Source: Polyangiaceae bacterium (GTDB lineage Bacteria; Myxococcota_A; Polyangia; Polyangiales; Polyangiaceae). Taken from it: 62,059 nucleotides of DNA. The stretch is from NCBI GenBank assembly GCA_009780955.1, contig WQZB01000018.1, positions 1 through 62,059 of the forward strand, written 5' to 3'. Below, piece after piece: positions 8,802-16,131 of this stretch. The number at the start of each line of letters is the position of its first letter. The first letter of the stretch is position 1. Both the position numbers and the translations under genes were made by a program. The notes below the pieces were generated by a model that ran no database searches, was not told where the DNA came from, and saw nothing but the letters and a program-made list of their open reading frames with translations.

Positions 8802-9400
8802 TCAACCCGTCAAAAACGAACAAACCATGGTGACAAGTTCGGCAATGCGATGCGCGGCGACGCGCGCATCAAGGTAGGCGTCGAGCGATTCGTCGACGTC
8901 TCCGCGTAGCGCCATGAAGCATTCGCCGAGCACGGCGGCGTTCTTACGTGCGTCGGCTAGTCTTTTCCCTCTTCGCCCATTCGCCCTTCGGCGAGCTTTG
9001 CGGCGACGATGTTGATCGAGACCAGCAGCCCAGGAAAGGCGTCAAGCATCGCCTTTTGCTCCGGGCTCTCACCGCCGTCCGAAGACTGCGCGGGGTATAC
9101 CCAGCAAGCGCGCGCAAGCTGATCTCCTGCGTCCTGCACCTGCTTGGTGTTTTTCGCTGCGTGAGCGCGGTGTAGGATGTCCTTGTAGCGTTTGTACTCT
9201 ACGGCTCTCGGAGTCCGCACATACGCGCGCGTCGGGAATCCTTCTCGATAGCTCGTCACGCGGATCTCGGAAACCTTACCGAACTCTTCTTCAAGGTCGA
9301 GGCGTGCGGCGAGATCAATCTCGTACTGCGCCTCTTCGGCCTTTTCTCGAGCCTCACGGCGCTCTTCGATCTTCTTTTCGAGTTCTTCAATCTTGCTCAT
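8802..9400 (-). CDS. Tail assembly chaperone, -1 frameshift fusion (GT-type) product
   Basis: If ribosomes slip back one base at 8963-8969, translation leaves the short frame just before its TAG stop and continues for 53 codons to a TGA at 8802-8804. The full product is about 199 residues. The extension begins RLADARKNAAVLGECFMALR and ends TMVCSFLTG, and is helical without stop codons; it has no start of its own that would make a sensible separate gene. It closes the otherwise unexplained gap between the short chaperone and the tape measure, whose GTG start follows by 4 bases. This is the architecture of lambda G/GT. Confidence 0.75.
8957..9400 (-). CDS. Tail assembly chaperone, short (G-type) product
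   Basis: A 147-residue protein beginning MSKIEELEKKIEERREAREK, strongly helical and charged, between the tail tube and tape measure genes, the place of lambda G and of Mu gp41. The ATG at 9400 overlaps the tube-gene stop by 4 bp. Its last codons carry a slippery heptamer (8963-8969) just before the stop, so a fraction of ribosomes should make the longer GT-type product. The core (VTSYREGFPTRAYVRTP, then LARACWVYP) resembles tail chaperone proteins of contractile-tailed phages. It would coat the tape measure during tail-tube assembly. Confidence 0.8.
   Translation of the reverse strand: MSKIEELEKKIEERREAREKAEEAQYEIDLAARLDLEEEFGKVSEIRVTSYREGFPTRAYVRTPRAVEYKRYKDILHRAHAAKNTKQVQDAGDQLARACWVYPAQSSDGGESPEQKAMLDAFPGLLVSINIVAAKLAEGRMGEEGKD
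8963..8969 (-). promoter_or_regulatory. Slippery heptamer GGGAAAA for programmed -1 frameshifting
   Basis: On the minus strand the zero-frame codons read GAG GGA AAA GAC TAG, giving G GGA AAA, a canonical X XXY YYZ site. Lambda uses the closely related GGGAAAG. The site lies one codon before the zero-frame stop, and the -1 frame is open up to the tape measure gene. Confidence 0.8.
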
Positions 9401-9906
9401 GCCAGCACCAACCAATTTCCAGATCCCGACTTCGTCGCGATCTCCATGGGATTGAGGGTTGATTCGATCATGTCCGCTTCATTGCCTTGCTTCATGTCGC
9501 TCGAATCTCCGAGCCACCTGCAGCCGCTGAGTCGAACCTGATAGATGCGCGAGTCACCAAGCGGCGTGTGCTGCAGGAGAAAGTCGAAGCCGATGAGACC
9601 AATGGCGACCTTGTCGCCGCGCATAAGCCCACGCTGCACGGACGCTTTCTCGAGCGCCTCGAGGATCAACATCCAACCGCCTCGCGATAGGGTGCCCGAA
9701 GCATCGCAGCTAGGAGTGCCTCTCGTGCGCTTCCTCAGGCGCCCACCAATTCCGCGGGAGTCCCCGACTTCCAGCTTTCGACTCCATTTGATGTTCTCGA
9801 AATCTGCAATGTCAATTTTCTTTCCGCCTGGAACATTGAGTGTGCATTGCAGATCGGCCCACGAGCATTCGTGGACATTGACGCTGAATGTGTTCGTGTC
9901 TGCCAT
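9397..9906 (-). CDS. Tail tube protein
   Basis: A 169-residue protein directly after the sheath gene, the fixed position of tail tube genes in contractile phages. It has a beta-rich profile with the segment VNVHECSWADLQCTLNV near the N-terminus, a Gly/Arg-rich loop GIGGRLRKRTRGTPSCDASG, and a C-terminal VRLSGCRWLGDSSDMKQGNE followed by LNPMEIA. The 'SxxD.kqG.e......L.p..I' ending is often seen in myophage tube proteins. The family assignment relies on order plus this ending. Confidence 0.75.
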   Translation of the reverse strand: MADTNTFSVNVHECSWADLQCTLNVPGGKKIDIADFENIKWSRKLEVGDSRGIGGRLRKRTRGTPSCDASGTLSRGGWMLILEALEKASVQRGLMRGDKVAIGLIGFDFLLQHTPLGDSRIYQVRLSGCRWLGDSSDMKQGNEADMIESTLNPMEIATKSGSGNWLVLA

Positions 9907-9919
9907 TGCTCTTGCCTCC

Positions 9920-11371
9920 TCAGCTCACGGCCACAAGGGTGTTGACGTGCACGACGGTGCCGTTCACTTGCAGCTCCGCGATCCCTGTAATTGCCGCGTC
10001 AGGGACGTTGAGCACGTCGTCCGGGCTCTCCGTCCATCGCGCGTAGCTTGCGCGTGGACCTTCACCTTTGACGAATTCTGTCAGTAACGTTTGCTCCAAA
10101 TCCGTATTGACGCCAAGTTCCAACTTGGCAATCTCGGTTGCGATTGGGTGCCCGTCGCTGTCGAGCACTGGCGTTTTGCCGATTATGTTCTCCGTCTCCG
10201 TCTGCACGACGGTGCAGCACACGTTTGCGACGTTCATGTTGTGGACGTAGGCAAGTGCCGTCGCCTCGTCCGCACGCGTGAGATCCATCGCGATGAAGGC
10301 GCCTATCGGCCCGTTGCCCCACGTGCGCGCGCACGTAAAGCGCGCCGCAAGCGCGCCGCCGACGTTGTCATCGTCGTATTCAGCGATGCGACCGTCCGCG
10401 TCTTCCAGCCCCCAGTCCAAGAGCGGTCCGTCTTCTTTTGCCCACGTTGGGTGATGGATGTCGTGCTGGTATTCGCGAATCGACGCGGCCCACTGCACCG
10501 GCCGTCGAAGAAACCAGCCAGTGATTGGAGAGAGCTTTGTAAGCCGGCCAAGCCCGAGGCTGATTCGCTTTTGGCTGTCTACCGATGCGAACGCGGCATC
10601 CATGGCGGATACCCAAATCGACATTTCTTCGTCATCGTGACGATCGCGGATGTTCGCGCGTGCGAGCGTGAATCGCTTCTTTGCCGTCTCGTACGTGTTG
10701 ACCGCCTCGGTGATGTATTTGGCCTCCGTCGAGTTCTCGATGTCGCCAATGACAAGCCACGATCGCGCAAGCTTCTGCTGCAAGGAAAGGCCCTTACGAG
10801 CCGCGTCGATGCCGTCCCCGTCCCATTTCGGTGCGCTTGTCGAGAAGGTAACGACGTCGTCGACGTTCAAGGTCCCTGGTCCGAATTCGATCGTGATGCC
10901 GAAATAAGGGATCTCATATTTTGAGAGCGTTCCAAGACGGACGGACTTCTTCGTAACCCCTCCGTCACACGATAAAAGCAGGCGGATGTCGTCGGTTCCA
11001 ACCGTGCCGCCCTTTACGACCGTGATGCTAGAATCTGTCTCTTCGAGCGCTCCGTTTTCGCCGACGCTGATCGTAACGACACTCGTTCCGGTAACCTCCG
11101 AAGCATCCGTTTGAGTGACGACTCCTGGCACTACGATGGGCACGCCGACAAAGAGCACTGGCTTGCCAGTTGCCCCGATGTGCAGCGCGGCGTAATCGAC
11201 GCCAGGCGCGTAGCCGTGCACCGACAGCACGGCGGGCCACGATGAGAAGACACGAGGCGTCGCGTCGTCGTTCTTCGCTACTGGGGCGATGACAACGCAA
11301 TATCCGGTGCCTCCGGCAAGAGCCCCGGCCTCTGCCGAGATGGTCACGTTTGCGCTAGGAATGTTTGCCAT
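9920..11371 (-). CDS. Contractile tail sheath protein (Mu gpL-like)
   Basis: A 483-residue protein close in length to Mu gpL (about 495). Sheath hallmarks are an N-terminal SANVTISAEAGALAGGTGYCVVIAP, a central insertion domain, and a C-terminal region with RFTCARTWGNGPIGAFIA, RADEATALAYVHNMNVANVC and LLTEFVKGEGPRASYARW, ending in a beta strand (VNGTVVHVNTLVAVS) of the sort that links sheath subunits. Followed by the tube gene 13 bp downstream. It contracts on host attachment to drive the tube through the envelope. Confidence 0.88.
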   Translation of the reverse strand: MANIPSANVTISAEAGALAGGTGYCVVIAPVAKNDDATPRVFSSWPAVLSVHGYAPGVDYAALHIGATGKPVLFVGVPIVVPGVVTQTDASEVTGTSVVTISVGENGALEETDSSITVVKGGTVGTDDIRLLLSCDGGVTKKSVRLGTLSKYEIPYFGITIEFGPGTLNVDDVVTFSTSAPKWDGDGIDAARKGLSLQQKLARSWLVIGDIENSTEAKYITEAVNTYETAKKRFTLARANIRDRHDDEEMSIWVSAMDAAFASVDSQKRISLGLGRLTKLSPITGWFLRRPVQWAASIREYQHDIHHPTWAKEDGPLLDWGLEDADGRIAEYDDDNVGGALAARFTCARTWGNGPIGAFIAMDLTRADEATALAYVHNMNVANVCCTVVQTETENIIGKTPVLDSDGHPIATEIAKLELGVNTDLEQTLLTEFVKGEGPRASYARWTESPDDVLNVPDAAITGIAELQVNGTVVHVNTLVAVS

Positions 11372-11374
11372 TAC

Positions 11375-11929
11375 TCATGCTCCACACGCCGTTGCCGGCG
11401 TCTTGCCATTGCCATCGACCACAACAGTCATGTTGCGCCCTTGAGTGATCAGCCCTTCCGGCTCGATCGCTTTCGCCCACGTCTGCTCAGCCACCGCACG
11501 CGTGAACGTGAACAACAACTCGTAGGCTGCGCCAGCGCGCAGTTCGCTCTTTTCTAGATCTTTCGGGACGATGAATTTCCCACTGACAGGCACAAAGCGG
11601 TTGTGCCGAGCGGCAGCAATCTTGCGCATGGCTACGAGCACCTGATCGATTGCGGCGTTGGCCACGAGTTCGTGCTCGAACTCTTGCGCGCCTCCCTTTG
11701 AGCTCTTCGCGTAGATCGTCGCCTTCCCTCCGGCGATCCGCGTATAGTGGACCTTTGGATCTCGACTCAACGAAATGGGCGCATCGAATCGATCCTCATC
11801 GGGCTCGAGCACGATGCGCGGACGCCCCCACGTCGCCGTGCCGGTGCGCTCTCGATAAACAACAGGGAAAGGGCACCCGTTCGCCACAAGGAGCGCCTCG
11901 AGCTCGCGGCCAATCTGGTAGAGGCTCAT
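11375..11929 (-). CDS. Probable tail terminator / sheath-proximal protein
   Basis: A 184-residue protein between the gpG-like protein and the sheath, the position of Mu gp37 and of tail terminator proteins. It contains a mixed alpha/beta pattern with RIVLEPDEDRFDAPISLSRD and HELVANAAIDQVLVAMRKIA, and a C-terminal strand-rich part (GAAYELLFTFTRAVAEQTW) like tail terminators of the gpU type. Its stop is 3 bp from the sheath start and it overlaps the upstream gene by 4 bp. Assignment is by synteny plus fold-like pattern, not by a clear family signature. Confidence 0.6.
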   Translation of the reverse strand: MSLYQIGRELEALLVANGCPFPVVYRERTGTATWGRPRIVLEPDEDRFDAPISLSRDPKVHYTRIAGGKATIYAKSSKGGAQEFEHELVANAAIDQVLVAMRKIAAARHNRFVPVSGKFIVPKDLEKSELRAGAAYELLFTFTRAVAEQTWAKAIEPEGLITQGRNMTVVVDGNGKTPATACGA

Positions 11930-12315
11930 TGACGGCCTCCGAATTCTTCTCGGCAGATCTCGACGGCTTTTCGCTGGAGCGCAGCCACGAACGATTGCGG
12001 AAGCTGCCCACCTTGCGTCGGGAATACGGGGCGCTTTCCGATTTGGTATTTCGCATAAGGGACGCCGAGAGAAACGCGAAGCTTGGTCCCAATTGCGACG
12101 TACTTGATGGTTTTTTTCAGCGCGCCCGTCTTGACGAGGGTGACGGTGTTGCCTTCGTCGCTAGGGTCCCACGGCACGCCATACGGCGTCTCGCTGGCAT
12201 TGAACGTTTGCAGCGACAGCTCGGTCAAGATCGGCGCGCACTCTTCGGCGATGCGCATTGCGACGCGCCGCGGAAGCCGTCGGATCTCGCTCGTGAACTG
12301 CGCGATCGAGTTCAT
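11926..12315 (-). CDS. Virion morphogenesis / tail completion protein (Mu gpG or HK97 gp10 type)
   Basis: A 129-residue protein starting MNSIAQFTSEIRRLPRR. The pattern of an N-terminal helix, then WDPSDEGNTVTLVKTGALKK, then YAKYQIGKRPVFP matches virion morphogenesis proteins of the Mu gpG/P2 gpS group, which carry 'L..TG.L..S' and a 'Y...hq.G....R.F' segment. The start at 12315 was chosen because it overlaps the upstream stop by 4 bp; the longer open frame upstream is out-of-frame gp36 sequence. It likely joins head and tail. Confidence 0.78.
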   Translation of the reverse strand: MNSIAQFTSEIRRLPRRVAMRIAEECAPILTELSLQTFNASETPYGVPWDPSDEGNTVTLVKTGALKKTIKYVAIGTKLRVSLGVPYAKYQIGKRPVFPTQGGQLPQSFVAALQRKAVEICREEFGGRQ

Positions 12316-12947
12316 GGCAGCACCCGCGATTCTTCGTTCTGCCGCCGCCTTGCAACGACCGACAGGTTCGCGCTCGCCGTGGTCGGTGCACCGCGAAGCG
12401 GATACCCGCGCGCAAAATCTTTGAGCTGCAGCATCGCTTCGGTGCGCACCGCCGTCATCAGTGCCGAGTCCTGGCCTCCGATATTCAAGAGGCGCGCCGC
12501 AACAAGATCGGCGACGATGCCACGAACCAGTGGATGCACCGGCGGTTCGAGCGGCACCACATGAGCTGGCAAGAACGTGTCTGCCCACCGTGAGTAGAAT
12601 TCAATGAATCCGTCAAAATCCGGATCTCGATAGACGAACACGTCAAAAGCGTCCGACGTCAAATCAATTGGAGCGCCGCCTTCGGTGGCAGCAAGTTTGA
12701 AGGCCGAGTTGGACGTGCGTATGGCGTAATACGTCGTCCCTTCCTCAAGCGGCGAGGAAAGATGGCTGCCCTCGAGCGCGCGAACGCGCACCGGATCGCC
12801 CGACTCAAACCCGTGGCCGTCGTAGGTGATCTCGTCGGTGTTGGCTGCCGAGCACGCCGCGATGCCCGTCGCCGAGCCGAGCGAACCAGGCGGGAGCCGC
12901 CGGGTCACGTCCGAGCGCGAGCAGTAGGGATTGTCGCTGGGTGCCAT
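12312..12947 (-). CDS. Head-tail connector, gp36-like (DUF1320 type)
   Basis: A 211-residue protein beginning MAPSDNPYCSRSDVTRRLPP. The N-terminal 'Y.s..dv..rl...' start and the C-terminal helical core (HPLVRGIVADLVAARLLNIG, then RTEAMLQLKDFARGYPL) match Mu gp36-type connector proteins. Between them, residues about 40-125 form a beta-rich insertion (YDGHGFESGDPVRVRALEGS) resembling a phage Ig-like or 'G-x-x-D-x-V-x-v' domain that gp36 itself lacks. The ATG at 12947 has GAGG a few bases upstream, better than the ATG at 12992. Confidence 0.7.
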   Translation of the reverse strand: MAPSDNPYCSRSDVTRRLPPGSLGSATGIAACSAANTDEITYDGHGFESGDPVRVRALEGSHLSSPLEEGTTYYAIRTSNSAFKLAATEGGAPIDLTSDAFDVFVYRDPDFDGFIEFYSRWADTFLPAHVVPLEPPVHPLVRGIVADLVAARLLNIGGQDSALMTAVRTEAMLQLKDFARGYPLRGAPTTASANLSVVARRRQNEESRVLP

Positions 12948-13012
12948 CAACGCCTCAACCCCGCGCCGGATTTCCGGGCAGGGTGGGGACATCGAGTAGG
13001 AGTGGAATCTAC

Positions 13013-13987
13013 TTACGCGCCTTTGACGTATCGAATGGCGTGCGGGAAAAGCAAAACTGCGGCAAGCCAGATGTGGCTCGTGAAGGCGATCTTGCCAGAC
13101 TTTTTGAAGTAGTCGCTGGAGGTATCAAACCACCTATTTGCGAGATCTGCTGAAGGCTCAAACCGACCACAAGTGAACGGCTCATACCCTGCTGCGATAA
13201 GCTTGCTGTCCACGAGCAGCATGTCGTTGCCCGCCCATCCTGGGACATGCACTGGCTTGAACTTCCCTTTGTACGGGTTATCCGTCGTGACGGCTGCAGG
13301 AACTCCGGCAGTCGGTCCAGATGCAATGAGGCTCTGATTCAGAAAGTCGCTCACCTTGCGATATCGTGCAGTTCCGACAAGAATCGTATCTGGATCGACA
13401 CCGAGCTCGTCGCCATTCTCGTCGGGGACCGACATCATGGCCGTGACCTCACCCTGGAGATCTCCGAGAACCGTGAAGTCTTTCGCGACAGGCTGATAGT
13501 TACTCCACGTCAACGACTTCGGATCGAAAGGATTTGCAAGGTGTTGAGTGTCGAAGAAGTTCGCGCCGTCGTAGCAAGGCGTCGTCGTTCCAACCGCGAG
13601 CAACTGGCGGACAAGCTCGTCTTGCTTGCGCGAATCCGCAGCAACCAGGCGCGACGGAGCCGCCGACCAACGACTTGCGGCAAACGGGTTCGTCGTCAGG
13701 TTGAGAACCGATTCCTCATAACCAGCGTCGTACTCAAGCGTTTTGACGTCGACCGTCTTATCCTGAATATCTCGGAAGCGATGCTCTCCCTCAAATTCCC
13801 TGTACTTCGCCGTGATGATGGAGATCGGAAACCTGGTGTCAGGCGAACCGAGCGGAATCGTAGGAACGAGCTCCGATCGCCACGTGGGGGCTGGGCCAGC
13901 TTTCAGCGCCGAGTCATAACGGTTGTCCCATTCGAGAATAGCCGCATACGAACTACTCGGTAGCTGCTCAATCGTGTATAAAGGCAT
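13013..13987 (-). CDS. Major capsid protein (Mu gpT-like)
   Basis: A 324-residue protein, close to Mu gpT (about 305). Shared features include the central block VRQLLAVGTTTPCYDGANFF followed by TQHLANP, the TVLGDLQGEVTAMMSVPDENG helix and loop, and LGVDPDTILVGTARYRKVSDFL. These are the conserved 'YDG..FF.t.H' and 'P..llv......a' motifs of the Mu-like head subunit family. It follows the decoration-like and protease genes, the Mu order. It forms the icosahedral shell. Confidence 0.9.
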   Translation of the reverse strand: MPLYTIEQLPSSSYAAILEWDNRYDSALKAGPAPTWRSELVPTIPLGSPDTRFPISIITAKYREFEGEHRFRDIQDKTVDVKTLEYDAGYEESVLNLTTNPFAASRWSAAPSRLVAADSRKQDELVRQLLAVGTTTPCYDGANFFDTQHLANPFDPKSLTWSNYQPVAKDFTVLGDLQGEVTAMMSVPDENGDELGVDPDTILVGTARYRKVSDFLNQSLIASGPTAGVPAAVTTDNPYKGKFKPVHVPGWAGNDMLLVDSKLIAAGYEPFTCGRFEPSADLANRWFDTSSDYFKKSGKIAFTSHIWLAAVLLFPHAIRYVKGA

Positions 13988-14002
13988 TTTCGTGGCTCCC
14001 TA

Positions 14003-14434
14003 TCAGGCGACCCTGACGTGAATGCGCACGCCCTCGGCGTCGACGCCCATGAAGACCCCGGCGATCTGACGAGCACCGGCGTTGTCGTTATTCGCAGCCG
14101 TGTGATCGTCGACCATGTACGCGGGCGACCCGATGAGACTCGCAGCCGTAAACGCGTCCGCGCCGGGAGCGTTATCTAAGATGAAAACTCGATCCGTCTC
14201 CATCATGCATTCTTTGGTGCCGATCACACCATTGCTGTTGTTCACCTCGTGTTCCGCCACACCGATCGCTCGGCCAGAGCCAGGCGTGGTACCTGGGCAT
14301 AACCCACCATCAGCCGTGAGCTGAGCGACGAGCGTGCCCTTGAAGATGTGGGTCGATGCGGCTACACCGACGCGCTGTCGATACCCTGGAACACTGACTG
14401 GGCGCAAAGGGTAATTGCTTGTTGCGTTTGCCAT
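14003..14434 (-). CDS. Capsid decoration / head-stabilising-like protein
   Basis: A 143-residue beta-rich protein between the protease/scaffold and the capsid gene. The sequence runs VGVAASTHIFKGTLVAQLTA, then GRAIGVAEHEVNNSN, then AGVFMGVDAEGVRIHVRV. This 'G.i.kG.lV.....' and 'a.Gva.....n' layout resembles DUF2190 or decoration proteins encoded just before the capsid gene in many phages. Function inferred from size, beta content and position. Confidence 0.6.
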   Translation of the reverse strand: MANATSNYPLRPVSVPGYRQRVGVAASTHIFKGTLVAQLTADGGLCPGTTPGSGRAIGVAEHEVNNSNGVIGTKECMMETDRVFILDNAPGADAFTAASLIGSPAYMVDDHTAANNDNAGARQIAGVFMGVDAEGVRIHVRVA

Positions 14435-14437
14435 CGC

Positions 14438-15142
14438 TCATTTCCTTTTCATTGATGCGTACTCCTCTGGAGTACGATTCAGTTCTTTCGCAATCTGAAG
14501 ATCTCGAGCCGAAAGCGTCACTGGGCCGTTCGGGGTCTGCACAACTTGCTCCTGGGTGCCATCAGTGCCCTGGGCAGGCTTTTCAGGCGGCGGCTTCGGT
14601 TCGGCAGGAATTTTTCCGCCGCGCGCCGCTAGCAGTGCTGCAACGCGTGCGTTCTGCTCTTCGAGAGGCTCGTCCATGAGGCGCTTGCACAACGACCCCT
14701 TCGCGAGCCCCGTCGTGTGCGGGGTCTCGGCGCCAAGCTTGGTAAGCGTGACGGCGTTCTCTTTGCGCTTCGCCGATTCGAGAGCACGCCGCTCTTTGGC
14801 TAGCTTCTCGGTCTCCGACTCAAGGCGTAGGTGTGAACGTCGCCAAACTTCGACTTCGTCGAGCATTCCGACGAACGTGTCTTTGCCGGTCAATCGCATA
14901 AGCCGAGCGCTCGCCGCCGCCACTTCCTCTTTCTTTTCGTCCTTGGTCTCGCCCTTGTTGTCAGGCGCATCGCCTGGTGGTGCGGCGGCTTCGGTTTGCG
15001 TCACATCGCTGTTGGACGGCGCGGCATCGTCTTCTGACCCACCGGAATCCTCGCCACGAATCTTTGCAAGGGCATCCTCCATTGAGGTCGACAGATCGAT
15101 GCCCAGCGCCTTGATGACTTTGAGAAACTCTTCAACTGTCAT
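14438..15142 (-). CDS. Nested in-frame scaffold protein (Mu Z-like)
   Basis: An internal ATG at 15142 begins MTVEEFLKVIKALGIDLS in the same frame as the protease. It is preceded by AGGAGG with a 4-base gap (AGGAGGATTTATG), the strongest ribosome binding site in this region, and it falls exactly where the protease domain ends and the helical scaffold begins. The product would be 234 residues. Mu (I/Z) and lambda (C/Nu3) use the same device to make free scaffold in excess over protease. Confidence 0.75.
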   Translation of the reverse strand: MTVEEFLKVIKALGIDLSTSMEDALAKIRGEDSGGSEDDAAPSNSDVTQTEAAAPPGDAPDNKGETKDEKKEEVAAASARLMRLTGKDTFVGMLDEVEVWRRSHLRLESETEKLAKERRALESAKRKENAVTLTKLGAETPHTTGLAKGSLCKRLMDEPLEEQNARVAALLAARGGKIPAEPKPPPEKPAQGTDGTQEQVVQTPNGPVTLSARDLQIAKELNRTPEEYASMKRK

Positions 15143-15685
15143 AAATCCTCCTCGTGCCGCCGCGGCCACAAGAGCCTGGGCGTGATGCGTTGCTGGCATT
15201 CCAGTAATCGCAACATTGACCATTCCAGTAACTCGCCTGGTTTCTCTATCTGACGTAAAAGCAGGGGATATGTAACGTTGGCTTTTGGCCTTCAGCCGGG
15301 CGGTGCCATCGGGAGTCCAGGTGACATCGACAGCCCAAAGAGAGCCGTCGTCTTTCAACGCGAGCTTGCACCACCCGCGTGCATCTCGAGCCGTTGGCTC
15401 TTCCGGTGTCTCGTCGTCGAGCGATTGGTGTTCGAGGTCGATCATGAGATCGACGCCATGCTCTTTGTAGGATGCCATGACGGAAGCCGCGGCTTCGGAG
15501 TCGAAGAGGAATCGACCCTTCGAGGTATCATTCCACCCGGCTACGAAGATGCGGAATTCGGTAGGCAGTTTTCCGTCAGTCGAGGGCTCGATGGCCGTCG
15601 ACAGCGTCACCACATTCAGACCATGATTCCATGCCTTGCTCATAATCATTTTGAGCATACGTTTATTTGCCAATTCGGCTTGCAA
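14438..15685 (-). CDS. Mu-I-like phage capsid maturation protease with C-terminal scaffold domain
   Basis: A 415-residue protein. The N-terminal part (about residues 40-180) matches the Mu-like protease family: FRIFVAGWNDTSKGRFLFD, VDLMIDLEHQSLDD, ARGWCKLALKDDGSLWAVDV and the end ITGMPATHHAQALVAAAA. Residues about 182-415 are charged and helical (scaffold-like), with a segment rich in Glu/Asp/Lys at 225-260 and a helical stretch at 280-330. The protease cleaves the scaffold during prohead maturation. The start at 15685 is uncertain; ATGs at 15658 and 15643 are alternatives. A nested start at 15142 makes the scaffold alone. Confidence 0.85.
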   Translation of the reverse strand: MQAELANKRMLKMIMSKAWNHGLNVVTLSTAIEPSTDGKLPTEFRIFVAGWNDTSKGRFLFDSEAAASVMASYKEHGVDLMIDLEHQSLDDETPEEPTARDARGWCKLALKDDGSLWAVDVTWTPDGTARLKAKSQRYISPAFTSDRETRRVTGMVNVAITGMPATHHAQALVAAAARGGFMTVEEFLKVIKALGIDLSTSMEDALAKIRGEDSGGSEDDAAPSNSDVTQTEAAAPPGDAPDNKGETKDEKKEEVAAASARLMRLTGKDTFVGMLDEVEVWRRSHLRLESETEKLAKERRALESAKRKENAVTLTKLGAETPHTTGLAKGSLCKRLMDEPLEEQNARVAALLAARGGKIPAEPKPPPEKPAQGTDGTQEQVVQTPNGPVTLSARDLQIAKELNRTPEEYASMKRK

Positions 15686-15721
15686 AGACAGGAGTAGCGC
15701 CGTAGAGAAGACATTGCATCT

Positions 15722-16117
15722 ATGAATCCGTTACCGGGTAACAGAATTCATTATGAGCGTGATTCTGAGCAGGCGTGCGTGCCGGCACCATCGGCCATCC
15801 GCGATCGCGCCTCTGCGATGCGAGCGGCCTGGATCCTCGCATACGGTGAGGTGCCAAAGAGCATGCGCGTCGTCTCCCCGTGCCCAACGCCGTGCATAAA
15901 TGCGTCGCACCTTCTTTTGGTTTCGCACGCCGAGCTGCTCCGGATGATTTCCACGAACGGGTGGCGCTCGTGGATTACCGAACAAGACGTGCGTAGGATG
16001 CGAGCAGATCACGCCGCAGGCCGAGCGTCATTCGCGGAGCTTGCAGAGCGCCACGGGCGCTCGCGAGAGTGGGCTCGGTACATCGTTACACGACGGCGCT
16101 GGAAGCACGTCGCATAA
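15722..16117 (+). CDS. Small protein with C-terminal helix-turn-helix, unknown function
   Basis: A 131-residue protein on the plus strand, opposite to its structural neighbours. Residues about 87-125 (ITEQDVRRMRADHAAGRASFAELAERHGRSREWARYI) read as a helix-turn-helix of the small resolvase/sigma-like type ('A.lA.r.g.sr..v..I'). The N-terminal half has no recognised domain, apart from two Cys-containing stretches near PCPTPCIN. It ends 14 bp before the portal start and is probably co-transcribed with it. A regulator of late genes is possible but not shown. Confidence 0.6.
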   Translation: MNPLPGNRIHYERDSEQACVPAPSAIRDRASAMRAAWILAYGEVPKSMRVVSPCPTPCINASHLLLVSHAELLRMISTNGWRSWITEQDVRRMRADHAAGRASFAELAERHGRSREWARYIVTRRRWKHVA

Positions 16118-16131
16118 GAAAGGCAATTGCA

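Noticed and set aside
8065..8909. Plus-strand frames opposite the tape measure gene (up to 267 residues)
   Set aside because: They are the complement of the coiled-coil repeats (Ala/Ser/Arg bias) with no recognisable domain.
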